Source of the DNA: Cellulophaga sp. HaHaR_3_176
GTDB lineage: Bacteria > Bacteroidota > Bacteroidia > Flavobacteriales > Flavobacteriaceae
Length of the DNA stretch: 64,000 nucleotides
NCBI RefSeq assembly: GCF_019021925.1
Contig: NZ_CP058990.1
Span: 674,001 to 738,000, forward strand
Direction: 5' to 3'
Shown here: piece after piece, positions 41,079 to 52,700 of the stretch
Layout: each line of letters starts with the position of its first letter
Position numbering within the stretch: position 1 is the first letter of the stretch
Notes under the pieces: model-generated
What the model was told of the DNA's origin: nothing
Database searches by the model: none
Seen by the model: the letters and a program-made list of their open reading frames with translations, nothing else
Made by a program: the position numbers and the translations under genes

Positions 41079-43475
41079 ATGACAAAAAAATTACTTAACC
41101 TATTTTTTATTTTTGGGGCGGTATTCTTTTCTTATGCTCAAACAGGTGGTGTAAAAGGATTGGTAACTGATAATAATGGAAATCCATTATTTGGAGTAAA
41201 TATTATAGTTCAAAATGCATCACAGGGTGTACAAACTAATTTTGATGGTGATTTTCTTATAAACAATATAGGAGCAAAGCAACAAACCTTAAAAATTTCT
41301 TTTTTAGGGTATAAAACAAAAGAGTTGCAAGTAAACATTAATGAAAATGAAATAGCAGACATAGGTACACTAGTACTTTTAGAAGGTACAGAAATATTAC
41401 AAGAAGTAGTAATATCAGCAGAAAGAACAAATAAATTTGCTAGAAAACAGACTGCTTATGTGTCTAAACTACCATTAAAAGATATTGAGAACACCCAAGT
41501 TTATAGCACCATTACTACAGAGTTATTAGAATCTCAGGTAGTTACTAATTTTCAAGATGCTCTTAAAAATGCTGTAGGTATAGAACAATTATGGACATCT
41601 ACAGGGCGTGGTGGTGATGGAGCAGGTTTTTATTCTTTAAGAGGTTTTAGTACACAGCCTCAGTTAGTAAACGGAGTTCCAGGTTTAACTAATGGTACTA
41701 TTAATGCCGCTAATATTGAGCGAATTGAAGTGGTAAAAGGCCCTTCGGCAACTTTGTTTGGTAGCACAGTAACATCATACGGAGGTTTAATAAATGTAGT
41801 AACAAAAAAGCCTTATAAAGGTTCTGGCGGTCAGTTATCATTTACCTCAGGTACCTATGGATTAAATATTATTACGGGCGATTTTAATACACCTTTAGAT
41901 AAAGAAGATAATATTTATTTTAGATTAAATACATCATACCATACAGAAGATAGTTTTCAAGATACAGGTTTTAGTAAATCATTTTTTGTAGCTCCATCTT
42001 TATCTTATCAAGTAAATAATAAGTTGTCTTTTTCTTTTTATAGTGAAATTTCTACATCAGAACGAACGAACCCAACCATGCTTTTTTTAAGTAGAGGTGG
42101 ACCAATACAATATGCAGATTTAGATGAGTTAGGGTATAATAACAAATTGAGTTTTACGAGTAATGCACTGACATTAAAAAATCCAACAGCAAATTATAGA
42201 GTTGAAATGGATTATAAGCTTTCTGATACTTGGAATTCGCAAACGATACTATCAAAAAGTAATACATCTACAGATGGCTATTATACCTATTTATATGACC
42301 TTACAGGTGAAGGTGTTTTTTCAAGATTTTTAAATAAGCAAAATGCATCTTCACAAACTACAGATTTTCAACAAAATTTTATTGGGGATTTTAAAATAGG
42401 CAATCTTAGAAATAGAATGGTTGCAGGAGTCGATTATTACAATTTAACTGGTGTAGATAATAGTAGTAGTTATGTGTATTATGGATCTATTACTCCTGAT
42501 GGTAATACAATAGAAGAAGGTTTTCCTTTAACTACAGCAGGTGTTGATGGGGCGTTGGCAACAGCAAATAACAACAATCAAAAAACAAAAAGTCATGTGT
42601 ACAGTACGTATGTATCTGATGTAATTAATTTTACACCAGCATTATCTGCTATGGCAAGTGTTCGATTAGATTTTTTCGATCAAGAAGGTGATGTAACTGA
42701 TACTGAAGACGATTTTGATCAATTTGCAGTTTCTCCAAAATTTGGGTTAATGTACCAACCTATATTAGAAAAACTATCTGTTTTTGGAAATTACCAAAAT
42801 GGCTTTAGTAATATTTCACCAACCTTAGTTGGTGACCCTAGTGAAGGAGCTCAAACCTTAAAAACTTTCCGACCAGAGCAAGCCAACCAATTAGAGTTTG
42901 GGTTAAAAACAAATATATTAAATAATAGATTTAATGCTACAGTTAGTTATTATGCTATTCAGGTATCTGATAAAGTAATGACAGACCCAAACAACGCTTT
43001 TAATAAAATACAAGATGGAGAAATAGAAAGTAAAGGTTTTGAAATTGAACTTAATGCAAACCCTATTTCTGGTTTAAATATAAAAGCAGGATATAGTAAT
43101 AATAAAAGTGAAATTACAGAATCTGATAATCCTGATTCAATAGGGCAACGCCCAGTAGAAGCTGGTCCAGAATCAATTTATAATTTTTGGGCAAATTATA
43201 ATTTTCAAAACGGAGCTTTAGAAGGTTTTGGTTTTGGAGCTGGTTTTAACGGAACAAGCGAAAGAGATGTTTTAAATATAGGGTATGCACCATCTGGTAA
43301 TTTTGTTTTGCCAGGCTATACAATTTTCAATGCATCCCTATTTTATGCTTCAGAAAACTATAGAATTGGTCTTAAATTAAACAATGCTTTTAATAAAGAA
43401 TATTACAATGGCTGGTCAACGATAACACCACAGCAACCAAGAGCTCTGTTAGCCAATTTCACTTATAAATTTTAA
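41079..43475 (+). CDS. TonB-dependent siderophore-type receptor
   Basis: The 798-residue receptor has a signal peptide (ending FSYAQT) and a carboxypeptidase-regulatory-like domain (about 23-105, with GVKGLVTDNNGNPLFGVN). The plug (about 130-250) contains LKNAVGIEQLWTSTGRGG, FYSLRGFSTQPQLVNG and ERIEVVKGPSATLFGS. A long barrel ends in PRALLANFTYKF. The plug resembles ferric-siderophore receptors (FhuE/FecA-like) rather than SusC. It heads a group with DUF4198, DUF3325-like, DUF3649-like and PepSY proteins, a set typical of iron uptake. The nature of the siderophore cannot be deduced. Confidence 0.92.
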   Translation: MTKKLLNLFFIFGAVFFSYAQTGGVKGLVTDNNGNPLFGVNIIVQNASQGVQTNFDGDFLINNIGAKQQTLKISFLGYKTKELQVNINENEIADIGTLVLLEGTEILQEVVISAERTNKFARKQTAYVSKLPLKDIENTQVYSTITTELLESQVVTNFQDALKNAVGIEQLWTSTGRGGDGAGFYSLRGFSTQPQLVNGVPGLTNGTINAANIERIEVVKGPSATLFGSTVTSYGGLINVVTKKPYKGSGGQLSFTSGTYGLNIITGDFNTPLDKEDNIYFRLNTSYHTEDSFQDTGFSKSFFVAPSLSYQVNNKLSFSFYSEISTSERTNPTMLFLSRGGPIQYADLDELGYNNKLSFTSNALTLKNPTANYRVEMDYKLSDTWNSQTILSKSNTSTDGYYTYLYDLTGEGVFSRFLNKQNASSQTTDFQQNFIGDFKIGNLRNRMVAGVDYYNLTGVDNSSSYVYYGSITPDGNTIEEGFPLTTAGVDGALATANNNNQKTKSHVYSTYVSDVINFTPALSAMASVRLDFFDQEGDVTDTEDDFDQFAVSPKFGLMYQPILEKLSVFGNYQNGFSNISPTLVGDPSEGAQTLKTFRPEQANQLEFGLKTNILNNRFNATVSYYAIQVSDKVMTDPNNAFNKIQDGEIESKGFEIELNANPISGLNIKAGYSNNKSEITESDNPDSIGQRPVEAGPESIYNFWANYNFQNGALEGFGFGAGFNGTSERDVLNIGYAPSGNFVLPGYTIFNASLFYASENYRIGLKLNNAFNKEYYNGWSTITPQQPRALLANFTYKF

Positions 43476-43486
43476 AACACTGCAGA

Positions 43487-44203
43487 ATGAAAAAGTCAAT
43501 TTTAACCTTAGTATTTCTACTTTTTACTACAGCATCATCTTTTGCTCATTATTTATGGATAGAAACCAATCCGGAAGGAAAAATAGGAGAACAGCAAGAA
43601 GTTAAGGTGTTTTATGGAGAGTATACGTATGGTATTACCGAAAAAATAAATGGTGAAAACTTTCCTAAAGTAAAAGATTTTAAAATTTTGATAGTTGATG
43701 AAAAAGGTAATAAACTACCATTAATTGTAACAGCTAAAGAAGATTATTATTTGGGTTATTTTACTCCAAAAACTAATGGTGTTTATACTGTGGTTTTAAA
43801 TAACGATAAAATTGATGTTATTGATTATACTAAGTATGATTTTGGCATATTTAAAACGCATTATAATGCAGTAGCAAAAGTACAAGTAGGCGAAAAAAAT
43901 ACAGAAACGGCAGTTGCTAACGATACGGGTATAACCGTAAAAGATGTTTCTACAATTAAAGGAGAGAAAAAACTTCAAGTTTTTTATAAAAATGAACCTC
44001 TGGCAAAAAATGAATTTAAGGTTTATGTATCTGATTTGTGGACAAAAACTTTAGAAACTGATGAAAACGGGTATGTAAGTTTTAAGCTACCGTGGGAAAC
44101 CAAATATATAATAGAAACTACTTTTGAAGAAAGAGAGCCTGGTACTTATAAAGGAGAAGCTTATGAGTTTATTTGGCATTGTACCACTTACTGTATTCAA
44201 TAA
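43487..44203 (+). CDS. DUF4198-domain periplasmic protein of the iron-uptake operon
   Basis: The 238-residue protein has a signal peptide ending SSFAHYLW. HYLWIETNPEGKIGEQQEVK is the N-terminal pattern of the DUF4198 family, whose members accompany metal-uptake receptors. Histidine-containing ends (HYLW at the start, a C-terminal WHCTTYCIQ with two cysteines) could bind metal, but this is inference. It starts 11 bp after the receptor gene. A terminator hairpin at 44236-44270 separates it from the next genes. Confidence 0.8.
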   Translation: MKKSILTLVFLLFTTASSFAHYLWIETNPEGKIGEQQEVKVFYGEYTYGITEKINGENFPKVKDFKILIVDEKGNKLPLIVTAKEDYYLGYFTPKTNGVYTVVLNNDKIDVIDYTKYDFGIFKTHYNAVAKVQVGEKNTETAVANDTGITVKDVSTIKGEKKLQVFYKNEPLAKNEFKVYVSDLWTKTLETDENGYVSFKLPWETKYIIETTFEEREPGTYKGEAYEFIWHCTTYCIQ

Positions 44204-44235
44204 AGCTAAGTTGAGTTAGTTTATTATTTTCTCTT

Positions 44236-44270
44236 ACAACTCTGAGTTTTTTTAGCTCAGAGTTGTTTTA
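44236..44270 (+). terminator. Internal terminator or attenuator in the iron-uptake cluster
   Basis: An 11-bp perfect stem (ACAACTCTGAG / CTCAGAGTTGT) has a T-rich loop and is followed by TTTTA. It lies between the DUF4198 gene and the small membrane-protein genes, so it should reduce transcription of the downstream genes. Confidence 0.8.
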
Positions 44271-44283
44271 ATTACAAAAAACA

Positions 44284-44616
44284 ATGGTTTCATTAGCAAT
44301 TTTAATACTATTTACGGCTTTTTACATCTTATTTAATACTTCAAAAAGAGCAATCAAATTTGAAGGGTTTGGTTTTGAGAATTATATAACTAAGTACCCC
44401 AAGCAAGCAAAAGCCTTAGGTGTTTTTTGTATGATTTTAAGTTTTGTAATTCACTTATTATATTTTGGTGTAGTGAGTGGAGCTCTGTTTTTTTTAATTA
44501 ATTTAATGACAGCAGCAAGTGTAATTGTATTGTTGGTGCCATTAAAACTAATAAATTATAAAAACGTTTTAATTTTATTTTTTTTTTCCTCTTTACTAGA
44601 ATTTTTTATTCTCTAA
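44284..44616 (+). CDS. Small membrane protein, DUF3325-like
   Basis: The 110-residue protein has about four hydrophobic helices: a first helix (MVSLAILILFTAFYILF), a basic segment with KYPKQAKALG, and three further helices ending LEFFIL. In several proteobacterial siderophore clusters a small DUF3325 membrane protein sits beside DUF3649 and PepSY genes, and this protein fits that position, size and helix pattern. The family assignment rests mainly on context. It starts 14 bp after the internal terminator and precedes the next small gene by 9 bp. Confidence 0.6.
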   Translation: MVSLAILILFTAFYILFNTSKRAIKFEGFGFENYITKYPKQAKALGVFCMILSFVIHLLYFGVVSGALFFLINLMTAASVIVLLVPLKLINYKNVLILFFFSSLLEFFIL

Positions 44617-44625
44617 ATAGAAGTT

Positions 44626-44925
44626 ATGCCTGCTAATAAAAAATATTTATCGTCTCCAAAACAACAATTTTTAAAAGTAACAGCTGCATTTTTGGGAGGC
44701 TATTTAGTAGCTATTACTTTTCATTTGGCATTGGCATATTTATTTAATCCAATAAATGTGATTATCAGCTCTAGTTTTACAGTTTTTATTGTTTGGGTAG
44801 CCTTAATGGTAATCGCTTTTATAGCTAAAAGTGGTTGGAGAATTTGGGGTATTTATTTAATACTCTCTTTTATTTTTTCAATAATAATATACATAGGTAA
44901 AATGTACAATCCAATATATTCTTAA
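44626..44925 (+). CDS. Small membrane protein, DUF3649-like
   Basis: The 99-residue protein has a short polar N-terminus followed by about three helices. The FLKVTAAFLGGYLVAITFHL segment resembles the A-x-GGY-x-(A/V) helix of DUF3649 proteins, and GWRIWGIYLI lies in the last helix. It is placed between the DUF3325-like and PepSY genes, with 9 bp and 3 bp spacings that show a tight operon. A structural or assembly role for the PepSY reductase-like protein is possible but inferred. Confidence 0.6.
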   Translation: MPANKKYLSSPKQQFLKVTAAFLGGYLVAITFHLALAYLFNPINVIISSSFTVFIVWVALMVIAFIAKSGWRIWGIYLILSFIFSIIIYIGKMYNPIYS

Positions 44926-44928
44926 GAA

Positions 44929-46485
44929 ATGAAAAACAGAACCTATAATATACTTTTTCATACCCATACTGTCAGTGGAATAGTAATTAGTGTTGTACTT
45001 TATATCATATTTTTTGCAGGTTCTTTTTCTTTTTTTAGAGATGAAATAGTAAACTGGGAACGTAATGATATTGTAAATAGTAGTGAAGAAATAAATAGTA
45101 ATTTAAATATTATATTAGATTCTTTAGAGCATACACATGCTTTACAAGGTAGAGATGTAGAGATAAAAAAATACTTTAATGAGCAAAAGTTAAGTGTTTC
45201 TATTTCTGCTTCAAAAGATACTTTGGCACCTGAAGAGGCTAAAATAAAAAGGTTCTTTTATTTAGATACAAAAACATTTAAGCAAGAGTCATATATAGAC
45301 TCTTATTCTTTAGGCGAATTCTTGTACAGGTTACATTTTTTAGCACAGGTTAAATATCCGATAGGCTACTATGTATCGGGTTTTGTAGCCTTATTTTTTT
45401 TATTTGCTATAGTAACAGGTGTTTTGGTACATTGGAAAAAAATTATTTCAAATTTTTATGTTTTTAGGCCATTAGAGAAATTAAAAACAATGTGGACTGA
45501 TGCCCATACTACATTAGGTGTGTTGGGTTTGCCTTTCCAATTCGTGTATGCCGTTACAGGTGCGTTTTTTATGATTAAGTTACTTTTAGTAGCGCCAAGT
45601 ATTGCAGTTTTATATGACGGGGATCAGCGTACTTTTTATGATGATTTAGAATACAGTCACCCAAATTTTGAAAGTGATAATTTAGTATTAAGTAAACCTG
45701 TGAATATAAATTCATACGTAGATGCTACAAAACGATTATGGGATGATTTTCTAGTAAACGAAATACATATTTTTAATTATAATGATGAAAATATGCATGT
45801 TTCAGTTTCAGGTCATTTAGATTATAAACAGCAATTTAATGGAGTAGGAGGAGTAATTTTTAAAGCTAAAACAAATGAAATTGTTTTACAGAAAAACCCA
45901 GTTACAGAAACGAGTTATTTAGATATCGTTAAAAATGTTCTGTTCCGTATACATTATGGCGATTATGGAGGTTATGCGTTAAAAACGATAAGTTTTTTAC
46001 TAGGCTTAATAACTTGCTTTGTTATCATGTCAGGAGTTATGATTTGGTTAGTCGCAAGAGATAAAAAAAGTATTCCAGAAAAAAAGCGTCGTTTTAACGA
46101 AAGAGTCGTACGAATATATTTAGCAATATGTTTAAGTATGTACCCAATTACCGCGCTATCATTTATAGCTGTAAAAATAACTCAACCAGTAACTCAAGCT
46201 TTTATTTATAATTTCTATTTTATAGGTTGGTTGTTATTTATAATTTGGTTTTTAATTAAAAGAGATAATTCGTTTACAAATAAAACAACTATGTTTTTAG
46301 GAAGTGTTTTTGGGTTATTTGTACCTGTTGTAAATGGGGTAATGACAGGAAATTGGATATGGGAATCTTTTACCAAAGGGTATGATCAAATTTTTATAAT
46401 TGATCTTTTTTGGATACTACTTTCTATTGTCGGTTTTTCTGTTTTTTTAAAGCTAAATAAAAAGAGCAAAATAGATAAAAATTAA
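44929..46485 (+). CDS. PepSY-associated transmembrane protein, probable ferrisiderophore reductase-type protein
   Basis: The 518-residue protein has PepSY-TM features. An N-terminal helix follows TYNILFHTHTVSGIVISVVL, and a periplasmic part leads to LYRLHFLAQVKYPIGYYVSG. A helix FLFAIVTGVLVHWKKI is followed by the WTDAHTTLGVLGLPFQ segment. FRIHYGDYGGYALKTISFLLGL and FVIMSGVMIWLVARDKK come next, and then several C-terminal helices. Conserved histidines (HTHT, LHF, DAH, IHYGD) in helices could bind haem or metal. Related PepSY-TM proteins, such as FpvG of the pyoverdine system, act in reductive release of siderophore iron at the inner membrane. Its position at the end of a receptor operon fits that role. 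Confidence 0.82.
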   Translation: MKNRTYNILFHTHTVSGIVISVVLYIIFFAGSFSFFRDEIVNWERNDIVNSSEEINSNLNIILDSLEHTHALQGRDVEIKKYFNEQKLSVSISASKDTLAPEEAKIKRFFYLDTKTFKQESYIDSYSLGEFLYRLHFLAQVKYPIGYYVSGFVALFFLFAIVTGVLVHWKKIISNFYVFRPLEKLKTMWTDAHTTLGVLGLPFQFVYAVTGAFFMIKLLLVAPSIAVLYDGDQRTFYDDLEYSHPNFESDNLVLSKPVNINSYVDATKRLWDDFLVNEIHIFNYNDENMHVSVSGHLDYKQQFNGVGGVIFKAKTNEIVLQKNPVTETSYLDIVKNVLFRIHYGDYGGYALKTISFLLGLITCFVIMSGVMIWLVARDKKSIPEKKRRFNERVVRIYLAICLSMYPITALSFIAVKITQPVTQAFIYNFYFIGWLLFIIWFLIKRDNSFTNKTTMFLGSVFGLFVPVVNGVMTGNWIWESFTKGYDQIFIIDLFWILLSIVGFSVFLKLNKKSKIDKN

Positions 46486-46516
46486 ACACTTATTTAAGTT
46501 AAAAAAAAAGACACTT

Positions 46517-46570
46517 CATCGATAACTAACTGTTTTTATTAGTTATAAGAATGTATTTTATCGATGTTTT
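46517..46570 (+). terminator. Probable terminator after the PepSY gene
   Basis: An outer stem CATCGATA / TATCGATG encloses an inner ATAACTAA / TTAGTTAT hairpin and is followed by TTTT. It lies 31 bp after the PepSY stop codon. Confidence 0.6.
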
Positions 46571-46581
46571 TAAATTGTTAA

Positions 46582-46632
46582 AAGACAAACTTGTCTTGTT
46601 TCATGCTATTTTTATGAAGGTTCACAACATTA
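46582..46632 (+). promoter_or_regulatory. Promoter-like region of the second adhesin operon
   Basis: A 16-bp palindrome AAGACAA-AC-TTGTCTT lies at 46582-46597. Ten bases further on, TATTTTTA (46607-46614) is one base from TAnnTTTG. The motif ATTTTT-N7-TTCACAACA-W-TA (46608-46632) is shared, at identical spacing, with 18101-18125 upstream of the first adhesin operon. An inverted pair GAAGGTT / AACCTTC (46616-46622 / 46638-46644) overlaps it. Confidence 0.45.
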
Positions 46633-46741
46633 GTTTCAACCTTCTTTTAGTTTAGATTTTCTTTATCAAAAAATTAGAAGATATTTTCTAACTACTTTTC
46701 GTAGTATAGTTAATATGCTCAGTTGAATATTATTTAACTAA

Positions 46742-49700
46742 ATGATAAGATTATCAAACAACAAACAAAAAACCATAGTTGTTAGAAATATTGTATTTCT
46801 AATTGCTATGTTTTTTTCATTATATACTGCAAACGCTCAAAAAACAGGAACATGGTCCAATGTTGCTGGTGTTTGGCAAACAACTAGTTCTGATGGTCTA
46901 GTTCGTGTAGAAGCTTCTTTAGCTGGTTCAGATATCTCAATCACAGGTGCTGAAGTTATGGACTGCTCGTCTGAAACTTTTAGTGACCCTTCAATATTTG
47001 GTAATCCCTCATTAGGTGTTAATGTTGATGGCGATGTTGGAACGATAGTTTTTAGTTTTTTTGATGCTATAACAAATCAACCTATAGAAATAGAAAACCC
47101 AATACTACACGCTGATAAAGTGGGTACCTTTGCTACTTTAGGTAGTGCAACAGGTGTTTTTAATTTAAGTCCTGTTTCTGGTACGTGGACGGAGTTAAAC
47201 GTTAATGCTTCCGATAGTTTTGAAGCCACAGCAACTAGCTTTCGATCTAATACAGGGTTTTTATTAAGTGGTTTAGCAGGTTGTTCAGGCGGAGGTAGTG
47301 TTCAGTTAAATGCATTAACAAACTCATTTTCAATAAATACAGAAATAACTGGTGGTTTTTTAGGATCAGGTAGCGATACTGTAGAATTTGCATTATCAAA
47401 TTTGGTAATAAATCCTTGTACTTACGGAGCTATTTTAGGCACTATAACACCAAATGATAGTGATGGAGATGGTTTAAATAATAGTTGTGACGATGATGAT
47501 GATAATGATGGAATATTAGATGTTGACGAAGGAAAATGTACGCCTGTAAAATCTAATAATTGGTTAGTTTCAGGTACTACAGCATCGTTTGATTATGGAA
47601 ATGGAGTAATAGCTAAAGTAACAACCACAAATACTACAAATTTTACAAATGGAACATTTACAGCAGGTAATTTTTGGTCAGAAAACTTAAGTGCTAATAC
47701 AGCATTAGAGTCCTCTTATCTTGATGGTAGTACGATTACAATATCTTTTGTTGATGCATTAGACAATCCTGTTATTGTAGATAGGCCATCAATTCATTTA
47801 GATAGAATAGGAGGTAGTGATACAGACGGTAATCAGACAACAAAAGATGTAACCTTATTAAATGGCGTAACATGGTCTAGATTAGCTGGTACTTACGATT
47901 TTGTAACAACAGCAACTACAGCCAGAGATGGAGGAGTAGGCCTACCAACCTCAGCATCGTACTCAGCAGAAAGTACGCAAAATGATAGTGATGGTACTGC
48001 AGCAGGTTCCTTACAAATCAATCAAAGAATATCAACCTTTACTTTACAGTTCAATCAAGTTGTAGCAGGATTAGTTAATGACGAAATAGAAATTATAATT
48101 TTTGCTTGTAAAGATAGAGACTTTGATAATGATACTGTTGCTGACTTTATAGATTTAGATAGTGATAACGATGGTATTTATGATGCTGTTGAAGCTGGGC
48201 ATAACAACGCTCATACAAACGGAAGATTAACTGGTGCTGTTGGTACCGATGGTATTGTAAATTCAATACAATCTACAGGAGGAGAAAATAGTGGAGCAGT
48301 AAATTATATTTTAGCAGATTCAGAGGCTTCACCTGATGGTATACCTGATTTTATAAGTTTAGATGCTGATGGCGATTTGTGTAATGATGTTCTTGAAGCA
48401 GGGTATACCGATGTAAATTCAGATGGTCTTTTGGGAGATACGCCAACTAGTGTAAACTCAGATGGATTGGTAATAGGTTCAACAGTAACCGATGGGTATA
48501 CAACACCTGAAAATAAAGATAGTGGTTTAGGAAATACAAAATTAGATTTTCAACAACCAGGGCAAACACCAACTATAACAAACCCAACAGATCAACCACA
48601 AGATGTACTTACAAATGGCACGAATCCAGAAATATTTACAGTTACTGCTACAGGTAATTTATTAGCATATCAGTGGCAAGTAGATGATCAGTCAGGTGTT
48701 GGTTTTGTTGATATTGATGTTACAAATACAACAGATATTTATACCGATAGTAATACAGCTACACTTACATTAACAGGTGTTACCATAAATGAAGATGGGT
48801 ATCAATATAGAGTATTCATAACAGATGAAACTTTCGCATGTGGTGAATTAACATCAGATAATGCAACCTTAACTTTTGATGATGTGCCACCGAGTGCACC
48901 CGTAGTTACTATCGTTGAAGATGTTAATAATGATGGATTTATAAACAACACAGAACTTATTGTACCTATAAATGTAACTATCAGTTTACCAATAGATGCT
49001 GTTGAAAATGATGTGTTAACTATAAATGGAATATCACAAACGCTATCTGCTGCAGATATTACAGCAGGTGTAATAAATACAACATTTCCGAACCCAGGAG
49101 AAGGAAATACATTAACAATTACAGCATTTTTATCTGATAGTTTAGGGAACGATGGCTTAACGCATCAAGACTCAGTTATCATTGATACATTAGCACCTAT
49201 TCCTACCTTAAGTATAAACGATGTTACTATCGATAATACCGTAAATATAGTTGAAGCAGCGGGCGATATTATAATTACAGGAACCGTTGGTGGTGAATTT
49301 ACAACAGGAGATATAGTTACTTTAATAATCAATAGTGTTTCAATAACAGGAGCAATTGATAACGCAGGTATTTTTAATATCACTGTTTCGGGGGCAGATT
49401 TAGTTGATGACGTTGATACAACTATAGATGCAAATGTTACAGCATCTGACTCAGTAGGGAATTCAACGACCGTAACAGCGACAAAATTGTACAATGTTGC
49501 TATTATAGCACCAGTACCAACCTTTACTATTGATAATGTAACCACGGATAATATTATAAATTCAGCTGAAGCAGCAGGCAATATTACAATTACAGGAACT
49601 GTTGGAGGTGATTTTACTAGTGGAGATACGGTAATTTTACTTATTAATGGAGTTTCAACTCAAGGTACAATCGATAATCTTGGCACATTTAATATTACGG

Positions 49701-52700
49701 TATTAGGTTCTGATTTAACAGATGATATTGATACTACTATTGATGGTAGTTTTACAACGACAGATACTGCTGGCAATTCAACGACAATTACAGCTACAAA
49801 ATTATATAATGTAGATATTACGGCTCCAGCACCAACCTTAACTATAAATGATGTAACTGCCGATAATACAGTAAATTCAGCTGAAGCAGCAGGTAATGTT
49901 ATTATTACAGGTACAATTGCTGACGACTTTACGAATGGTGATGTTGTTACCTTATTAATTAATGGTATTTCATCTCAAGGTACGGTTGATAATGCAGGTG
50001 AATTTAGTATTACTGTTTCAGGTTTTAATTTGTCAGCAGATATTGATACGACTATTGATGCAAATTTTACAACAACAGACACAGCAGGTAATTCAACTAC
50101 AATTACATCAACAAAATTGTATAATGTAGATATCACGGCTCCAATACCAACTTTAACTATAAATGATGTAACTGCCGATAATACAGTAAATTCGACTGAA
50201 GCAGCAGGTAATGTATTAATTACAGGAACTGTTGGAGGTGACTTTACTAGTGGAGATACCGTTACTTTACTTATTAATGGAGTTTCAACTCAAGGTACAA
50301 TTGATGCTTCAGGTTTATTTAGTATTTCGGTTGCGGGTTCTGATTTAGCGAATGATGCAGATACAACGATAGACGGAAGTGTTACAACTACTGATACGGC
50401 AGGTAATTCGACAACAATTGATGCAACAAAATTGTATAATATAGATGTAGTTTCACCAGTACCAACCTTAACTATTGATGATGTTACTGCGGATAATACG
50501 GTAAATTCTACAGAAGCAGCAGGTATTATAGTAATTACAGGTACAGTCGGAGGTGACTTTAGTAATGGAGATACCGTTACTTTACTTATTAACGGAGTTT
50601 CAACTCAAGGCATTATTGATGCTGGAGGTTTATTTAGTATTACAGTTTCTGGTTCTGATTTGGCAATCGATGTAGATACCACTATTGATGGTAGTTTTAC
50701 AACAGTAGATACAGCAGGCAATTCAACGACCGTTACAACAACAAAACTTTATAATGTAGATATTACAAGACCAGTTTCAACCTTAACGATAAACGATGTT
50801 ACTGCCGATAATACGATAAATTTAAACGAAGCAGCAGGTACTATAGTTATTACAGGTAAAGTTGATGGTGATTTTAGTAGTGGTGACACCGTTACGTTAC
50901 TTATAAACAGCGTTGCAACCCAAGGTACCATTAATGCTTTGGGAGAATTTAATATTACGGTATTAGGTTCTGATTTAGCTGATGATGTTGATACAACTAT
51001 AAACGCAAGTTTTACAACAGCAGATACAGCAGGTAATTCAACGACTGTAACGGCAACAAAATCATATAATCTAGCACTTGTAGCTCCAGCACCAACCTTA
51101 ACAATTAATGATGTAACAGCAGATAATATAGTAAATTCGACTGAGTCAGCAGGTAATATACTAATTACAGGAACTGTTGGTGGTGACTTTAATAGTGGCG
51201 ATACGGTTACACTGCTTGTAAACGGAGTTTCAACACAAGGCACAATTGATAGTTTTGGAATATTTAGTATTACGGTATCAGGTTCTGATTTATCAATCGA
51301 TACAGATACCACGATTGATGGTAGTTTTACAACAGTAGATACAGCAGGCAATTCAACAACCGTAACAGCAACAAAATTATACAATGTAGATATTACGGCA
51401 CCAATACCAACCTTAACTATAAATGATGTTACTGCCGATAATACCGTAAATTCAGCTGAAGCAGCAGGTAATATACTAATTACAGGAACCGTTGGTGGTG
51501 ATTTTAGTAGTGGAGATACCGTTACTTTACTTATAAACGGAGTTTCAACTCAAGGCATTATTGATGCTGGAGGTTTATTTAGTGTTACAGTTTCTGGTTC
51601 TGATTTAGCGACCGACCCTGACACTACAATTGATGGTAGTTTTACAACAACAGATACCGCAGGCAATCCAACAACAATTACAGCAACAAAATTGTACAAT
51701 GTAGATATTACAGGTCCATTACCAACGTTAACAATTGATAATGTAACTACAGATAATATTATAAACTCAACTGAAGCGGCTGGTACTATTATTATCACAG
51801 GAACTGTTGGAGGTGATTTTAATAATGGCGATACAGTTACGTTACTTATTAATGGAATATCAACTCAAGTTACCATTAATAATTTGGGTGTATTTACTAT
51901 AACGGTATCAGGTTCTGATTTGGTAAGCGATACCGATACAACAATAGATGGAAGTGTTACAACAACAGATACCGAAGGTAACTCAACAACAATTGCTGCA
52001 ACAAAATTATATAATGTAGATGTTACTGCTCCAATACCAACCTTAACTATTGATAATGTTACTGCAGATAATACAGTAAATATAGTTGAAGCAGCAGGTA
52101 ATATAATAATTACAGGAACCGTTGGTGGTGATTTTAGTAGTGGTGATACGGTTACATTGCTTATTAATGGAGTATCAACACAAGGCATAATCGATGGTTT
52201 AGGAATATTTAGTATTACAGTTTCTGGTTCTGATTTAGTAACTGACCCTGATACTACAATTGATGGTAGTTTTACAACGACTGATATAGCAGGAAACACT
52301 ACAACAATTGCTGCAACAAAATTATACAATGTAGATATTACAGCTCCAATACCAACCTTAACTATAAATGATGTAACTGCAGATAATATAGTAAATACAA
52401 GTGAAGCGGCTGGTACTATTATTATCACAGGAACTGTTGGAGGTGATTTTACAACAAGCGATATAGTTACATTGCTTATTAATGGAATATCAACACAAGG
52501 CATAATTGATGGCTCTGGAGTATTTAGTATCACAATTTCGGGTTCTAATTTAGCGAATGATGCAGATACAACAATAGACGGAAGTGTTACAACTACTGAT
52601 ACCGCAGGCAATTCGACAACAATTGCTGCAACAAAACTTTATAATTTAGATCTAATAAATCCTAATGTACCTATAATTACATCAATTAGTGATGATACTG

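Noticed and set aside
40014..46485. Iron-uptake genes between the adhesins as a mobile island
   Set aside because: No integrase, transposase, direct repeats or tRNA gene was seen at either end, and the base composition resembles the neighbours.
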